A stretch of DNA of 64,000 bases from Odobenus rosmarus divergens (Eukaryota > Chordata > Mammalia > Carnivora > Odobenidae): the NCBI RefSeq assembly GCF_000321225.1, contig NW_004450382.1:2085735-2149734 (forward strand), read 5' to 3'. Under the pieces are notes generated by a model. That model saw nothing but the letters and a program-made list of their open reading frames with translations, was not told the DNA's origin and made no database searches. Within the stretch, counting starts at the first letter, position 1, and every line of letters starts with the position of its first letter. Positions 11,066 through 22,755 of the stretch are shown here, one piece after another. Made by a program: the position numbers and the translations under genes.

Positions 11066-12612
11066 TAAATGATAAATCTTATTACAGAGAAACCCTCTTA
11101 TCCAACACACTGGTTGATTATCCAAAAAGTCCTGTAAAGCAGAATATCATTTAAAAAGATATATACTTACCTCAAACATTTTATTTTAACTTAAAATATA
11201 CAAATGTAGATTCATTCTCCAATTTTTTGATGTAAGGCCAAGGAATGTGTCTGCTGACTGGCTTTCCAGATCTTTCTTGCGTAAATCACACCCATAATAC
11301 GTTGTCTACATTTCTTGGTTTTGGTTTTTTATAGCGGAACAAGAACTTAGAGAAATGAGAGTGCAGATTCCCAGATTGTTGTGATGTTTTCCCTCAGTAT
11401 TACAGCTCTTTCAGCAGCCATTATTTTAAAAGCTCACCTTAGGTTTCAACTTGGCTTTCATAAGACAACAACAAAACACATCTCTCCGGTTTTATTGTTG
11501 AATTTACAAAATATTTAATGAAATTTGGCAGTTATAGTAGCAACTACCACTGACATAAACAGGCTTACGGGCAAGTATAGCTGGGTCTTGGTTAGCGTAC
11601 AAGTCAGCTGGTGGGAGGAGCAGTGAGATGGCGTAACCTATAACAGCAAATCAAGAGTAACCAGCACCTGAGAGTACACTGTAGGCATCAGTACATTTTA
11701 CACACGGCATAGAGAACGACAGTTAACCAGGCAAGTAAGTAAGTGAAAGTTGGTTAAGAGAGCTACTCAACTATTATTCTTTGTTTCTACCATTGACATA
11801 CTTACAAGGCCCACCCATCTCCTCAGCTGATCCCCCTGAATGAAATCATCCTCTTAAGTTAGGCTTGGTTCATTGTCTAGGTTTGCCCCCTTGGCCAGTA
11901 AGGGACAGAGGAAGACATGGACTCCCAACAAATGAAGCCTGGGAGGCTGGAGGAGATTTTAAAATACTCAGTGACTGAAGGGTTACTCTTGATTTCTAAG
12001 AGTTCCTTGTCCCTGATAAACTGAGATAGGAACAGAAGTAGAGAGAAAGTTCCACCTTTCTACGCTGTCCTCTGACAGGGCAGAGCACTGTGGTGAGGAA
12101 GAAGGTCTGACTTTAATTAGTCAGACCATCACCCTACTAAACTCCACTGAAACCAAAACAAACCAGGCAGTCCCATATGTCATAAGAATTAAAGGCATGG
12201 TTCCCACTTCCTAACGATGCTTTTACAGAAACCGTTCCACTGTAAAACTTTATGATTTGAATCTTTATAGCCGCCAGCAGAGCACATGTTCACTGCCTTA
12301 AATTATAACTTAATCACAATAGGAGCTGACTTTCCAGCTCTTTGCAGTCAAGACAAGAGAGGGAAGGGCCCACAGAACAAACTGGCCACTATTCCTCTGC
12401 CCACCTGCCTCCTCCTGGGCTGTGGAATCCCAGGATGTGCAGTGACATGAAGAAACACACACCTCGCCGTCCAGGAAGACCTGAGCGGGAGCCTTTCAGT
12501 AAGGTCTAGAGACACAAATAGAGTCTTGTCCGGCACTCCCGTGGTCTGATCAGGGCAAAGTGAGAGCTGCCAAGAGAATAAGAGGAAGAAAGGAAACACC
12601 AGCAGGGCTCAC
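11066..12612. other. Mostly unique intronic sequence
   Basis: No interspersed repeat was assigned with confidence. A perfect donor-like GAG|GTAAGT lies on the minus strand at about 11172 but has no open frame behind it. Confidence 0.35.
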
Positions 12613-12694
12613 AGGTACCGTAATCCCACCTCATCACTGCACTGCTCAGATGACTCTTCCTTAACTTTGGTTGAGCATCTTCTATTGTTGGAGA
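12613..12694 (-). CDS. Putative short coding exon (26 codons)
   Basis: On the minus strand an excellent acceptor (tttccttttgtgtcgactcag) is followed by an open frame rich in lysine, glutamate and serine (STKVKEESSEQCSDEVG) and a donor CCT|GTGAGC. It takes two bases from the preceding exon and leaves two, which fit the one-base start of 3860-4104. A second frame is also open here. The preceding exon that should end with one base was not found between here and 19.7 kb. Confidence 0.5.
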
Positions 12695-12935
12695 CTGAGT
12701 CGACACAAAAGGAAACATAAGTACAATCCCCCTACCTCTCCTCAGCTCAATATGGCTAAAACAGCAAGTCAGAGGAGGAGAATAATAGAAGGTGTTGAGC
12801 AAAAAGAAGGCCGAGGCCAGATCCTGAAGGGCCTTGTATGACACACTGAGAAATTTTGATTTTATTATTTAGACAATAGGGAGTGATTAAAAATTTTTAG
12901 TACTGGAATGCCATGATGAAATTGCCTTTTAAAGA

Positions 12936-13972
12936 GACTCTGCATCCAAAGAAGATGTATAAATGGACAAAAAATGAAAAGATGTTCAACATCATTGGTT
13001 GTTAGAGAAATGCAAATCAAAACCACAATGCGATGCCACTCTACACCCAGTAGGATAGGCTATTAAAAACAGAAAAACTGGGGCACCTGGGTGGCTCAGT
13101 CATTAAGCGTCTGCCTTCGGCTCAGGTCATGATCCCAGGGTCCTGGGATCGAGCCCTGTGTCGGGCTCCCTGTCCGTGGGAAGCCTGCTTCTCCCTCTCC
13201 CACTCCCCCTGCTTGTGTTCCCTCTCTCGCTGTGTCTTTCTCTGTCAAATGAATAAATAAAATCTTAAAAAAAACAAAACAAAACAAAACAGAGAAACAA
13301 GCCAACGAACCAGAAAATAGCAAGGATTGGCCAGGATGTGGAGAAACTGGAACCCTCACACACTACCGATGGCAATGGTGGCTGTCAATCATGCAGCCAT
13401 TATGGAAAACTGGATGGCAGAGAGTTAATGAATGACCCAGCAATTCCACTCCTAGGTATATACCCAAGAGAAATGAAAACATGTGTCCACATAAAAAACT
13501 ACACTAGTGCTCATAACAGCATTGTTCATAATAGCCGGAAGGGGAGACAACCCCAATCTCCAGCAACTGATGAATGGATAAACAAAATGTGATATATCCA
13601 TATGATGGAATATTATTCAGCCACAAAAAAGAATGGAGTACTGATATATGCTGTAACATGAATGAACCTCAAAAAACAATACGCTAAGTGAAAAAAGTCA
13701 CACATGAAAGGCCACATGCTGTATGATTCCACTTATGTATGATGTCCAGAATAGGCAAATCCATAAATACAGAGTGTAGATTAGTGGTTGCCAAGAGATG
13801 GGGGTAGGGAGGGGTTGGGAAGCACAGAGTTTCTTTTTGGGGTGATGGGAAAGTCCTGGAATTAGTCAGTGGTGATGGCTGTACAACATTGTGAATATAC
13901 TACAAACCAACAAATTGTACACTTCAAAATGATAAAATGATGAATTTTATCTCAATTGAAAAAAAAAAAAAG
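12936..13972 (+). mobile_element. L1 3' end inserted in L2
   Basis: Sense L1 from aagaagatgtataaatggac through aatgcaaatcaaaaccacaatg to a 12-base A tail at about 13958-13970. It carries no complete ORF2 and is split by a SINEC. Confidence 0.85.
13080..13291 (+). mobile_element. SINEC inside the L1
   Basis: Sense, young-looking SINE with tail aaaatctt followed by AAAAC repeats. It interrupts the L1 at 13080 with short flanking duplications (aaaacag). Confidence 0.93.
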
Positions 13973-14620
13973 ACTGCAGAGGAGCAAGATAAAGGCCAGA
14001 GAGACTAGTTTAGAAAACTATTCAAATAATCTAGGTGAGTTACAAGGGGAGAAAGGAAAAAACAGCAGGGCTTTGATGAGGGACTGGACTAAGAGAGTGG
14101 TAGTGGGGATAGAGGAAGATACAGATTTCAACATATTTAGGGGTAAAAATAATTAGATCTTGGTGCTTAATGTGGGGAGTTTGGATGTCTAGATGGGCAG
14201 TGCTACCATTAACCAGAATAGGGAACAAAAAAAGAGGAGGAGTGGGTTGGAAGGAAAAGATGATTTCTTTTTTGGACATGGTAATTGTGAGGTGGGAGCT
14301 TATAGGGGCTTCATTCAACCAGTATGTAAAAAATACCTACTAGGTGTCTGGTGGGAATACCCAGTAGGCAGGCAAAGACACATTTTCAGAGTTTGATAGA
14401 GTTCTGAGCCAGATGTAGATATATGGGGATTCGCCACACAGAGAGTAGATAGGATCCTTTAGGGAAAATGGGTAGATGAGGCACAAAGAAGGCTGGAGAC
14501 ACACCTTGAGGGTTAGGATTCCTCAAAAGAGGCGAAGAAAAAGTAGAGAGGGGGAAAATGCAGAATTCAAGGAAATGTAGAGTGTGAAAAGAAAGGCAAC
14601 AAGGCCAGCCACAGTGAAGG

Positions 14621-15640
14621 GTGGTCTGATAAAACAAAGGCTGAAAAAAGTACCCACTGGATTTGGCAATTAGGACGCCCCATTGGGCCTACAAGTGCAG
14701 TGACGGAGGTCAACGCTGCTACAAGCAATTGGTTAATAAGGAAGTGGAGACAATCAACAGATATTTACTGAATGCCTGTTATGTTTCTGGTGATGTTGGG
14801 GAGGAGATCCTTCTGGGAGGTTTGGAAATAATGGGAAGGAAAGAAACAGGACAGTAAATGCAGGAGGACGTGGACCCAGAGGGGAAGGGAAAACCGACAG
14901 GATAGGGGAGCACAGTCAGTGCAAGAAGTTTAAGGTGGGTTCTGAGTGATAAGGTTCATGGTGTGGCCATAGGACTAGACAGTGAAGTGAGTAGTGATAA
15001 AGGTCTTTCGAAATTAGTAGGCCAAGAAGCTATAAATGTAAGGTTTTGGATCATTCCGTCCAACAGATGAGGAGGTGAGAAGAGAGTCAGAAAATAGGCA
15101 AATGACGGAAGAAGGAAGAAACAACAGAAGAGTGGAAAAGAAGGGGCCTCAAAGGGGGTATTGTGTTCATCTCTTTGTTCCCCTTTATTACAAGTAAACA
15201 CACCCGTACATTCCACTGCCGGCTACATAGAGGACGCTCCAGGTAAATGCTGCTAACCAACCGATGTGTCCTCTCAAAAGCATCTCGTGGTTTCTTAAGC
15301 GAACTCCTGACATTTCCTCCCCAACTTAGTCCTCTCTCCCATTATTTTCTGTCTGTGAATGGTACTGTCATCTATCCACTCAGGAAGCAGTATTGACATT
15401 TTCCTTCCCCTCTGTCACTCTTCAGATGGAATCCACCAGAGACTCCTGCCAATTTTACCTCCCAGGCGTCTTTCTCCTTGGCCCGGATTGCTCCCCCTGC
15501 GCTCCAGCGCTGTAACCTGAGCCTCCATCCTCTCTGGGCTTCCTCGCCCACCTGTGCAATCCGCTCCTGCCTCCTCCAATTCACTCTCCCCCCTGTAGCC
15601 AGAGTAGTAGTTAAAAAATGCGCATCTCCTCCAGGCCCTG
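14621..15640. other. Unassigned sequence between two L2 copies
   Basis: Purine-rich and probably further degraded L2, but not clear enough to call. Long minus-strand frames at 15372-15770 lie in GC-rich sequence and have poor splice context. Confidence 0.3.
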
Positions 15641-16065
15641 GCCCCCTTCTTCTCCATCCCCAAACCCTCTGAAGTGTTTCCACTGCCCTTAGGGCTCTGA
15701 CTGAGCTCCTTAACCCAGAGCCCTCTCTCCTCAGTCTTGCCTCATAACACATAGTCAGCACCATGTCCAATTTTTTCCCCTCCTACGCCTTGTCATGAGC
15801 CCTCCTTGACGGGGCCTTTGCACATGCCGCTGCCTCTGCCTGGCACCTTTCCCCTCCCTTTGTTGCCTCGTTAAACTCCTCTTCAACTTCCCGAAAGTCC
15901 CTGTCTGGGTCACATCATACCCTTAGGCTTTCGTAGCCCGTCACAGTGACAATTTTACATTTGTTTGAATAAATATTTGATTAATGTCTGTCTCCATGAG
16001 GACTGGGGCTGTGCCTGACACACACAGAAGGAACTCAGTAAATATTTATTGAATGAATGATATAG
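15641..16065 (+). repeat. L2 3' end
   Basis: Sense L2 with ctgcctggcacctttcccctccc...gaactcagtaaatatttattgaatgaatga. Confidence 0.75.
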
Positions 16066-16544
16066 TAATAAACTTGCCCAATGTTGTTATGTGGCAAATC
16101 TGGGACTGTGTCCCAAGAGACAGAGTGTTAGGTGGCTGGTTCCCTTCCATTTCCAAGATTTTGTGCTTTCTAGGGGACTTTTCATTATTTTCCTTTCCCT
16201 TCTTATGCTGGGCCTTGTGAACACCTCTCCACTGGGTACCAGAAGGAATTAGGGCCTCTAAGGATGGGAATGAATTCGTTCCTTCGGGTGCTAGAAATCC
16301 TTCTTTTGTCAGATGCTTAAAAGAAACTCCTCAACGGCAACCTTAGTAATTGGTCACTTTGTCTCCACTTAAACACATTTAATAATCAAGCTTAATTCTT
16401 CTCTGAAGGATTCCTTCTGATTTCTCCTTTATTTTCTTTAATAATGTATGAGTTGAGCTTTTTTTTTTCACGTAATTACTGGCCTTTGTGTTTTTTTCTA
16501 AAATTAGTGCTTATATCCCTTACTTACTTCTCCCTCTGTCTTAA

Positions 16545-17165
16545 TTTAACTGATTTATAAACTCTGTAGATTAAGGAAATTAGCCCTTTGCCATATCATG
16601 TTGCAAATATGTTTTCCAGTTTGTTGATCTTCTGTATTGTTTATGTCATCTAAACAGTTCTATTCCAAATGGAAGAAAATGTCAAATACACACAAGGACA
16701 AAGAAATCTTCCTCTCCTCCTTGTTCTCCAGCTCAATTACCCTTTCAAAGGCAAGTGCTATTAACAGGGTCTTAGATAGCTTTCCAGAGCTTGCTTGAAC
16801 AGTAAAAACATATATGTGTATCAACCCCCCCTTCCCCCGACAGAAGAAAGTAAGAGTATACTCCATATTCTGCAGCTTTCCTTTTTACTTACAACACAGG
16901 GCGTATTGGAGACCTCCTTGCATCAGTACATAAGAGCTGACAGACATTGCCCAATTGCCCTCCATAGGGGAGGTAGTGATTTACACTCCCATCAGCAATA
17001 CATGTGAATGCCTCTTTCTAAACCCTTCACCAAGACAATGTTAAAACTTTTCTTGATCCCTGACAACCTGATAGGTAAAAAAGGCTACATGCATTTCTCT
17101 AAGAGTGAAGTTGAGCATCTTTTCATATATTTAAAGTGCTGATGGCCATTTATAATTTTTTATGG
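16545..17165 (-). repeat. Old L1 fragment
   Basis: Antisense L1M features such as ttgcaaatatgttttccagtttgttgatcttc and attgccctccataggggaggtagtgatttacactcccatcagcaatac. Confidence 0.7.
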
Positions 17166-17409
17166 CTTCAAGACCTTTCCATTTTCCAAGAACTAGGATT
17201 AGGAAGGATTACTGTGATTATGGTAGAAAAGATCTTTGCTAATCTCGATCTAGTAGCCTACTTTTCCACTGGTGTAGCAGTGGGAGGGTTTGAGCTTTAG
17301 CCTTATTTTTATCAGCAACACATCTGTGACAGTGTAAATTATGGTAAAGTAGAAAGAGTTGGGGCTTTAAGGTCATACACACTTAAATCGGAGTCCCATC
17401 TTCCTTTTT

Positions 17410-17690
17410 TTCCTTATTGAAGTGTTACTGTGTCAGGCCCAGTGCAGGATGCTGGAGATTCAAAGATAAGGAAAACACATCCAGGAGCTCTTGCCATCCA
17501 GGAGCTCTCAATACAATGAAGGAACAAGGCACAGAAACCAGTAAGTGTAATGCAAAATACATAACACTAATGCTGATGCTGATGGGATAATGATGAGAGC
17601 TGGCGTCTCTGTGGATGATGAATTGGGAAAGGACGAGACCAGAGACAAGAACAGTTATCAGGCTGTAGCAGCAATCTAGGCAAGCATGAA
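17410..17690 (-). repeat. L2 fragment
   Basis: Antisense L2: tgtcaggcccagtgcaggatgctggagattcaaagataag...gctgtagcagcaatctaggcaag. Confidence 0.65.
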
Positions 17691-17879
17691 GAAGAACCAC
17701 ATTCTAGATTAATAAAGCAAAATAAGTAAGACTTAGTGGTTTTGGTAAAAGCAGGTAATGAGAATAGACTAGTGCATTGAGGACGGGGAGGTGAGGAATC
17801 TGCTCTTTGTTCGCTATGACAGCTCTTGTAGCATAATGAGATGACTGCTCATCAAATATTCCCTCCTTCCGTGCCTCCA

Positions 17880-18330
17880 CCTCCATCTTCCCGGCTCCCC
17901 TGATGTTGCCTTGCCCATATGGCTTGCTTTGTCTTCAAAGCAGGGCAGAGTGATCTTCCTACCCTCGACTTTGGGCTTGGCTATTGATGTGCTTCATCCA
18001 GGGGAATGTTAACAGATATTATGCAAGCAGAGGATGGAAATGTTCTTGCAAAGTTGGCCTTGGCCTCTTGGGCTCTTGCCTTTCACCATGAGAAAAAACA
18101 TGCCTCTGAGAGCTGCTGGTTCAAGAAGGATAAAGGACACACAGAGCAGTCCTGGACCTCACCCACAGTGGAGCCAAGCCTGGCAGAGCCCAGCCTAGAT
18201 CAGCTGAACCTCAGCTGATCCAAGTATCTGTGCATTTAAGAAATGAATACCCACTACCTTCGAGCACTGAGTTTTGAGTGGTTTGTTATGCAGTGTTGTG
18301 GCAAGAGCTGCTAATATAGGTATCCAACAG
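17880..18330 (+). repeat. LTR remnant (MaLR/ERVL-like)
   Basis: gtgctctcttgg-type middle (ggctcttgcctttcaccatgag) and terminus gagtggtttgttatgcagtgttgtggc, matching the LTR style at 8111-8615. Confidence 0.5.
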
Positions 18331-18344
18331 AGAGATCTCTTCTC

Positions 18345-18860
18345 TAGGCTAAATATCCTCACTTCCTTCCACCAGTCATCATATGCCTTCTCCTTTCTCA
18401 GCAAGATATACCAACTGGGACCAATTAGGAGGCACTCCCCAAAAGTCATCACATTAGAATTCTGTACGCATGAGGCCCTCTTCTCCCTCTTCTTCTCAAC
18501 TCTGCCTCCATTCTAGAGTCAGCCAAATGGCAAATGAAGAAGAAATCTGTCTTTGGGGCCTGGGCTCAAAGAGACTTTAGAATTAAGAGGTTCAAACTCA
18601 AATACCATGAATGAATCAGAAGGGAGTGGTCCTCAGCTCCTGGTTAATTCTAGAAACTCAATTTATTCTATAAACCAAAAAAGAAGGCCAGGAGCCATCT
18701 AAAATGTCTACATGAAAACTAGTCACACACCAATTGTCTGTAGTTGGGACACTAAAGATGATAATGCTTTTTATCCAAAATCACCTAAAGCTAGGAAGGT
18801 AAAGGAGGATTAGGGATAGATTTATGTTTTGTGGCATCTGAAGCTTAGCATATACAACTT
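18345..18860. other. Unique sequence with one exon-like segment
   Basis: On the minus strand at about 18367-18414 an acceptor (attggtcccag), an open stretch (WYILLRKEKAYDDWWKE) and donor GAA|GTGAGG are present. Its phase does not fit the exons on either side, so I do not call it. Confidence 0.25.
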
Positions 18861-19260
18861 TGAGGGCCCTCTTAAAAAGAAAAGAAAAAGAAACAAAAGT
18901 ACAACTATAAAATTAGGTTCAAAAGTGAGTATTTATTTAGCATGACAAATGATAGCACAACAAATAACAAAATTTTTAAAGTTGACCATAAACATCACAA
19001 AAAATTTTCAATATGATTTTAAAATCAATTGTCTGATAGACCCCTAAGTTAATTATTTCCTACAATTTTTGGGCTGCAGACTTTTTGATTGACTCTTCAT
19101 ATGAACAATTTTAAGCGTCATTTTCTATAGAAAAATCGAAATATAATTCAAGGATTAAGGTATTTTGTTTTTGCAATAAATTTGCAAAAGTGTGACCATG
19201 TAAAAATATTGTTAAGGCCTCTCCCAGGATCTTGAAAGGAGCCCTGCAAGTAAGGGGCCC
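18861..19260. mobile_element. Possible degraded DNA transposon
   Basis: An AT-rich block bounded by tgagggccctctta (left) and aaggggcccttata (right), which pair as imperfect inverted repeats. No family assigned. Confidence 0.25.
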
Positions 19261-19384
19261 TTATAAGTTTCAATTTCATTAACTTCATAGCAAATCTACT
19301 TCTCGGGGGATAAAAAAAAAAAATCTCAGCTTTTTCTTGGTCTAGGCACCATCAATAGACAGCAGTATTTGTGGTTTTTTTCTT

Positions 19385-19500
19385 CATTAAGCAAATATTT
19401 ATGGCATACTGACTATGTGCCAGGCACTAGGGATAGGATACCGCTAAAATGAACACAATCCCCCATGAGCTTATGCTTTAGCTAAGAGATGGACAGCAAT
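19385..19500 (-). repeat. L2 3' end
   Basis: Antisense L2 terminal pattern aagcaaatatttatggcatactgactatgtgccaggcactagg. Confidence 0.6.
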
Positions 19501-19661
19501 CAAATAAAGAACCATTCTTTAGATCAATGTCACAAGAATATTTCCTTTAACATTATGCCTGTTATGCCCCAGTCAAACCGATTATTGTGCTTTGTGGACA
19601 TGAGAGGGGAAAGCAAGGAGCTACTTAGTGGAAGACCCCTCGGGAGCAGCTCTCCTCTCAC

Positions 19662-19824
19662 CTTGTGGTCCTCTGTGGGCTCAGAGTCTGGCCACTGGGC
19701 TCCACACTTGGCACTACAGTCAATCTCTTCCTCTGGGACCTTGAGGCTGGAAAAGGCTAACTCAGCAGGGGAACTCAATTCCCAAAGCCCAGCAGAGGAA
19801 ACTCTGGATGCTGGCCCAAGGAAG
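19662..19824 (-). CDS. Putative coding exon (54 codons)
   Basis: The minus strand shows acceptor ...gtccttcttcag, an open frame ending in an acidic stretch (LKVPEEEIDCSAKCGAQWPD) and a near-consensus donor AAG|GTGAGA. It starts with one base, matching the two left by 21918-21963, and ends in phase 0. A second acceptor (catccag, giving a start at 19803) keeps the same frame. The plus strand of the same segment also has an acceptor and a strong donor (GAG|GTGAGT), so strand assignment rests on the phase link to 21.9 kb. Confidence 0.5.
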
Positions 19825-19894
19825 CTGAAGAAGGACCCTGAGGTGAGTAGTAGTTAGTGCAACTAAGTATATCTCATCCTAATTAAAAATGGGA

Positions 19895-20076
19895 AAATGT
19901 GAGAGAGAGAGAGAGAGCGAGCACACGGTGGGGAGGAGCAGAGGGAGAGGGAAAGTCTCCAGTAGACTCCGCACTGAGCACGCCCAAGGCGGGGCTCAAT
20001 CCCAGGACCCTGAAATCCCAACCTGAGCTGAAACCAGGAGTCTGTCACTTAACCAACTGTGCCACCCACATGCCCC
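19895..20076 (-). mobile_element. SINEC copy, older
   Basis: Antisense SINE with a GA run, ctccgcactgagcac body and a divergent head (actgtgccacccacatgcccc). Confidence 0.85.
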
Positions 20077-20099
20077 GTGAATCTCTTCAGTGAATATCA

Positions 20100-20800
20100 C
20101 CAGGACGTTCTGATCCTCCAGTATACCCTGCCCTTCTTTCCTCCCCTCTATAAAGTCGGCCTGTGGACGTCTCTTTTACCTTCTTTCAGCTAAGCATCTT
20201 GAAATAGAGATCTACACTCATTATGTCCACTGCTAACCTCCAATTTACTACCAACCCACACAAGTTTAGCTTCTGCTATTGAAACTGCAGATACCAAGAG
20301 TACAGGTGCTGTTGCTGTCCCGTCCGTATCCCTGCCCTTACTACTAGACTGCACACCAGACTTCCAAATGCCAGGATCTGTGTTCATTTGCTTCCTTATA
20401 CAACCAAGGTCTGCTTTCTTGCCCAAGCAGCAGGCTGGAAATGACACTGAATTAAAGCCCTCCAGGAGCAGCTCTCCACAAATGACCCGCAGGAGTTGCT
20501 GTATAAATACTCCAGGTCCCTCATCCCTTGAGAAGGATAACTATGAGCTGGGTGTTCTGCACTGACTTTCAGAATTTTCCCTGGGAGATTAAACTTGAAC
20601 TGCTCACAGTGGTTGCTGGCTTGATAACTCATCCTTTACTGGTTCGTCCCCAGTCCTGTTTCACTCTCCCATCTCCCAGAATTCCTACATCTTCCAAATA
20701 CACTAATGCTTATCTCAGGGTCTGCTTAGGGAAACCCAGACCTAGAACCAAGATCACCACCAACATCCTAATCATTTCAGTCCTAATTAGTTAGTCAGTT
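20100..20800. other. Unique sequence
   Basis: No repeat or exon I can support; the frames here are short and lack splice context. Confidence 0.3.
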
Positions 20801-21195
20801 AACAAGTATGCACTGAGTACCTACTAGGTGTTGGGCACTGTCCAATCTCACCTCACCTCTGTTACGTTTGATACTGGCAACCACTCCTTCTTGAAGCCCT
20901 CTTTCCTTGGATTCAGGCTTCTCTCTTTCATCAGCAGCTCCTGTTCCATCTACCTCCTACACAGTGATATTCCTCAGAGTTCTCAGCTCAGCCACTGCTC
21001 TTCCCAACTCAACAGGCCCTTTTTTAGTGATGTGACATACCCACATGGGGTCAAATCCCTCTTATTTATTGAAGATTTCCAAATCTCTTTATCTATTTTT
21101 ACTCTCTCCTGGATTCTAGACTTTTAGGTTCAACTGCCTGTTGGGTATTTTTACCCAGAAGCCGCAAAATCACCTCAAATTCAATATATCCAGTG
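20801..21195 (+). repeat. L2 fragment
   Basis: Sense L2: cctcagagttctcagctcagccactgctcttccc...tcaactgcctgttgggta. Confidence 0.65.
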
Positions 21196-21253
21196 TTTGA
21201 GGGGTTATTGGATGGGTTCTGTGTAAAGACAAGTATATAAAGAAATGGAATAG

Positions 21254-21432
21254 GGCGCCTGGGTGGCTCAGATGGTTAAGCGTCTGCCTTCGGCTCAGGT
21301 CATGATCCCAGGGTCCTGGGATCGAGTCCCGCATCGGGCTCCCTGCTCCTTGGGAGCCTGCTTCTCCCTCTGCCTCTCTCTCTCTCTCTCTGTCTCTCAT
21401 GAATAAATAAATAAACTCTTAAAAAAAAAAAA
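21254..21432 (+). mobile_element. SINEC copy, young
   Basis: Sense SINE flanked by perfect 14-base duplications aagaaatggaatag (21240-21253 and 21433-21446). Confidence 0.95.
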
Positions 21433-21917
21433 AAGAAATGGAATAGACGATATTGGCAAGAAAGCAGGTAAAAGCGATGGACCACAGGATCTAGGCTCAA
21501 AAAGGAGGGAAGTGATTCTAGGAGGCTGAGAGATTGGCAAAAAAATGGAAGAGTCAAAGGCAGTGTGGGATTGCCCAACAGATATACACATTCTCAGGGC
21601 ACGAGCAAAGCAAAGGGACCACCTACAACATATTTGGGGAAAGAATTTAAAATTAAAAAAAAAAAGCACTGAAATAATCACCATGGGAAAAGTCAGACCT
21701 TTATTGGACTTCCTTATGCTTATTTTACAAGTTAGTATTGTTTTTATTTTAAATTCCATAGGGGAGCATTCTCTTTTCTGGTGCTTAGGAAGATTAAAGG
21801 TCTGGCCTGGGTCTAGGAAGTTGATGAAATTAAGACATAGCTAGAAGAGGAGCAAGGGAGAGAGGATGCTGGAAGGATGGAGGTTGTCATCCAAGATTAG
21901 ATGCTCTCTTAACTGAC

Positions 21918-21963
21918 CTTGTCTTTACTGACCTACTGGGTTCACTATAACTTTTCATTTCCG
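21918..21963 (-). CDS. Putative micro-exon (14 codons)
   Basis: Minus-strand acceptor ...gtgtgtgttacag, a 46-base open segment (EMKSYSEPSRSVKT) and donor CAAG|GTCAGT. It takes two bases and leaves two, so it fits 25856-25965 upstream and 19662-19824 downstream. Two of three frames contain stops. Support is mainly the splice sites and the phase fit, because so short a frame can be open by chance. Confidence 0.4.
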
Positions 21964-22232
21964 CTGTAACACACACTAGTTAATGGCCACAGCACCCTGA
22001 ATGTTCCTGGTGAGAAAGCCACTCTGGTACGTCTGCGTCTACTTCCACCAGTTGAGTGTAAGTCACTGTTTAGGCCAAAATTTGTTTATGCCAATGTTAA
22101 TGGTTATATGGAATTTATATAATTTAAGTAAATATTATGTAAACCAATGGTACAAAAAGAAAGAGAATTGTTTCCAAGAATACAAAACCAAATGCTTTGG
22201 AAAGTCTCAATAGAGGTAAATCTCCATTTCAT

Positions 22233-22290
22233 TTCCTTCTTTCCTTCCTTCCTTCCTTCCTTCCTTCCTTCCTTCTTTCTTTCTTTCTTT
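22233..22290. repeat. (TTCC)n/(TTTC)n microsatellite
   Basis: A run of TTCC then TTTC units directly joined to the tail side of the antisense SINE at 22291, so it probably grew from the SINE tail. Confidence 0.9.
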
Positions 22291-22492
22291 CAGAGAGGAA
22301 AGAGAGAGTGAGGAGGGGGTGGGGAGCAGACAGAGAGAGAGAGAATCTCAAGCAGACTCCACACTGAACACAGAGCCTGACGCAGGGCTAACATGGAGCC
22401 TAATGCAGGGCTCAATCTCATGACCCTCAGATCAAGACCTGAGCTGAAACCAAGAGTTGGATGCTTAACTGACTAAGCCACCCAGGTGCCCC
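22291..22492 (-). mobile_element. SINEC copy, older
   Basis: Antisense SINE with a short internal duplication (cctgacgcagggc / cctaatgcagggc). Confidence 0.88.
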
Positions 22493-22524
22493 TAGGTTGA
22501 ATTGGGTGTGGGTGGGACAACTGA

Positions 22525-22755
22525 AAAACAGTTAACATCTTTCGAATGTTTACTGTGTGTCAGGTACCACATAAAGCCTTTATATAAAATAACTATTTGA
22601 TCATCATGATAACTCTCTGAAGTGAGTATTGAGGAAACTGAAGCACAAAAACACTAAACAACTTGCCTGAGTTAGGAAGCAGTGCATCCAGGATTTGAAC
22701 CCAGGCTGTCTGGCTTGAGGGCTGTGCTCTTAATCATTATTATGCTATCATGTAT
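22525..22755 (-). repeat. MIR element
   Basis: Antisense MIR: tttactgtgtgtcaggtaccac...gaaactgaagcac...gatttgaacccaggctgtctggc. Confidence 0.75.

Larger units (their letters stand above)
12785..14620 (-). repeat. Long L2 copy, interrupted by an L1
   Basis: Antisense L2 (ggccagatcctgaagggccttgtatga..., continuing after 13972 as caaataatctaggtgag and ttttggacatggtaattgtgagg). The two halves are collinear across the L1 insertion. The right limit is approximate. Confidence 0.65.

Noticed and set aside
11166..11176. Perfect minus-strand donor GAG|GTAAGT
   Set aside because: All frames behind it contain stops within a plausible exon length.
15372..15770. 132-codon minus-strand frame
   Set aside because: GC-rich stretch, several frames open at once, weak acceptor; partly L2.
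22233..22290. CRISPR-like regular repeats
   Set aside because: A simple tetranucleotide microsatellite with no spacers; the genome is mammalian.
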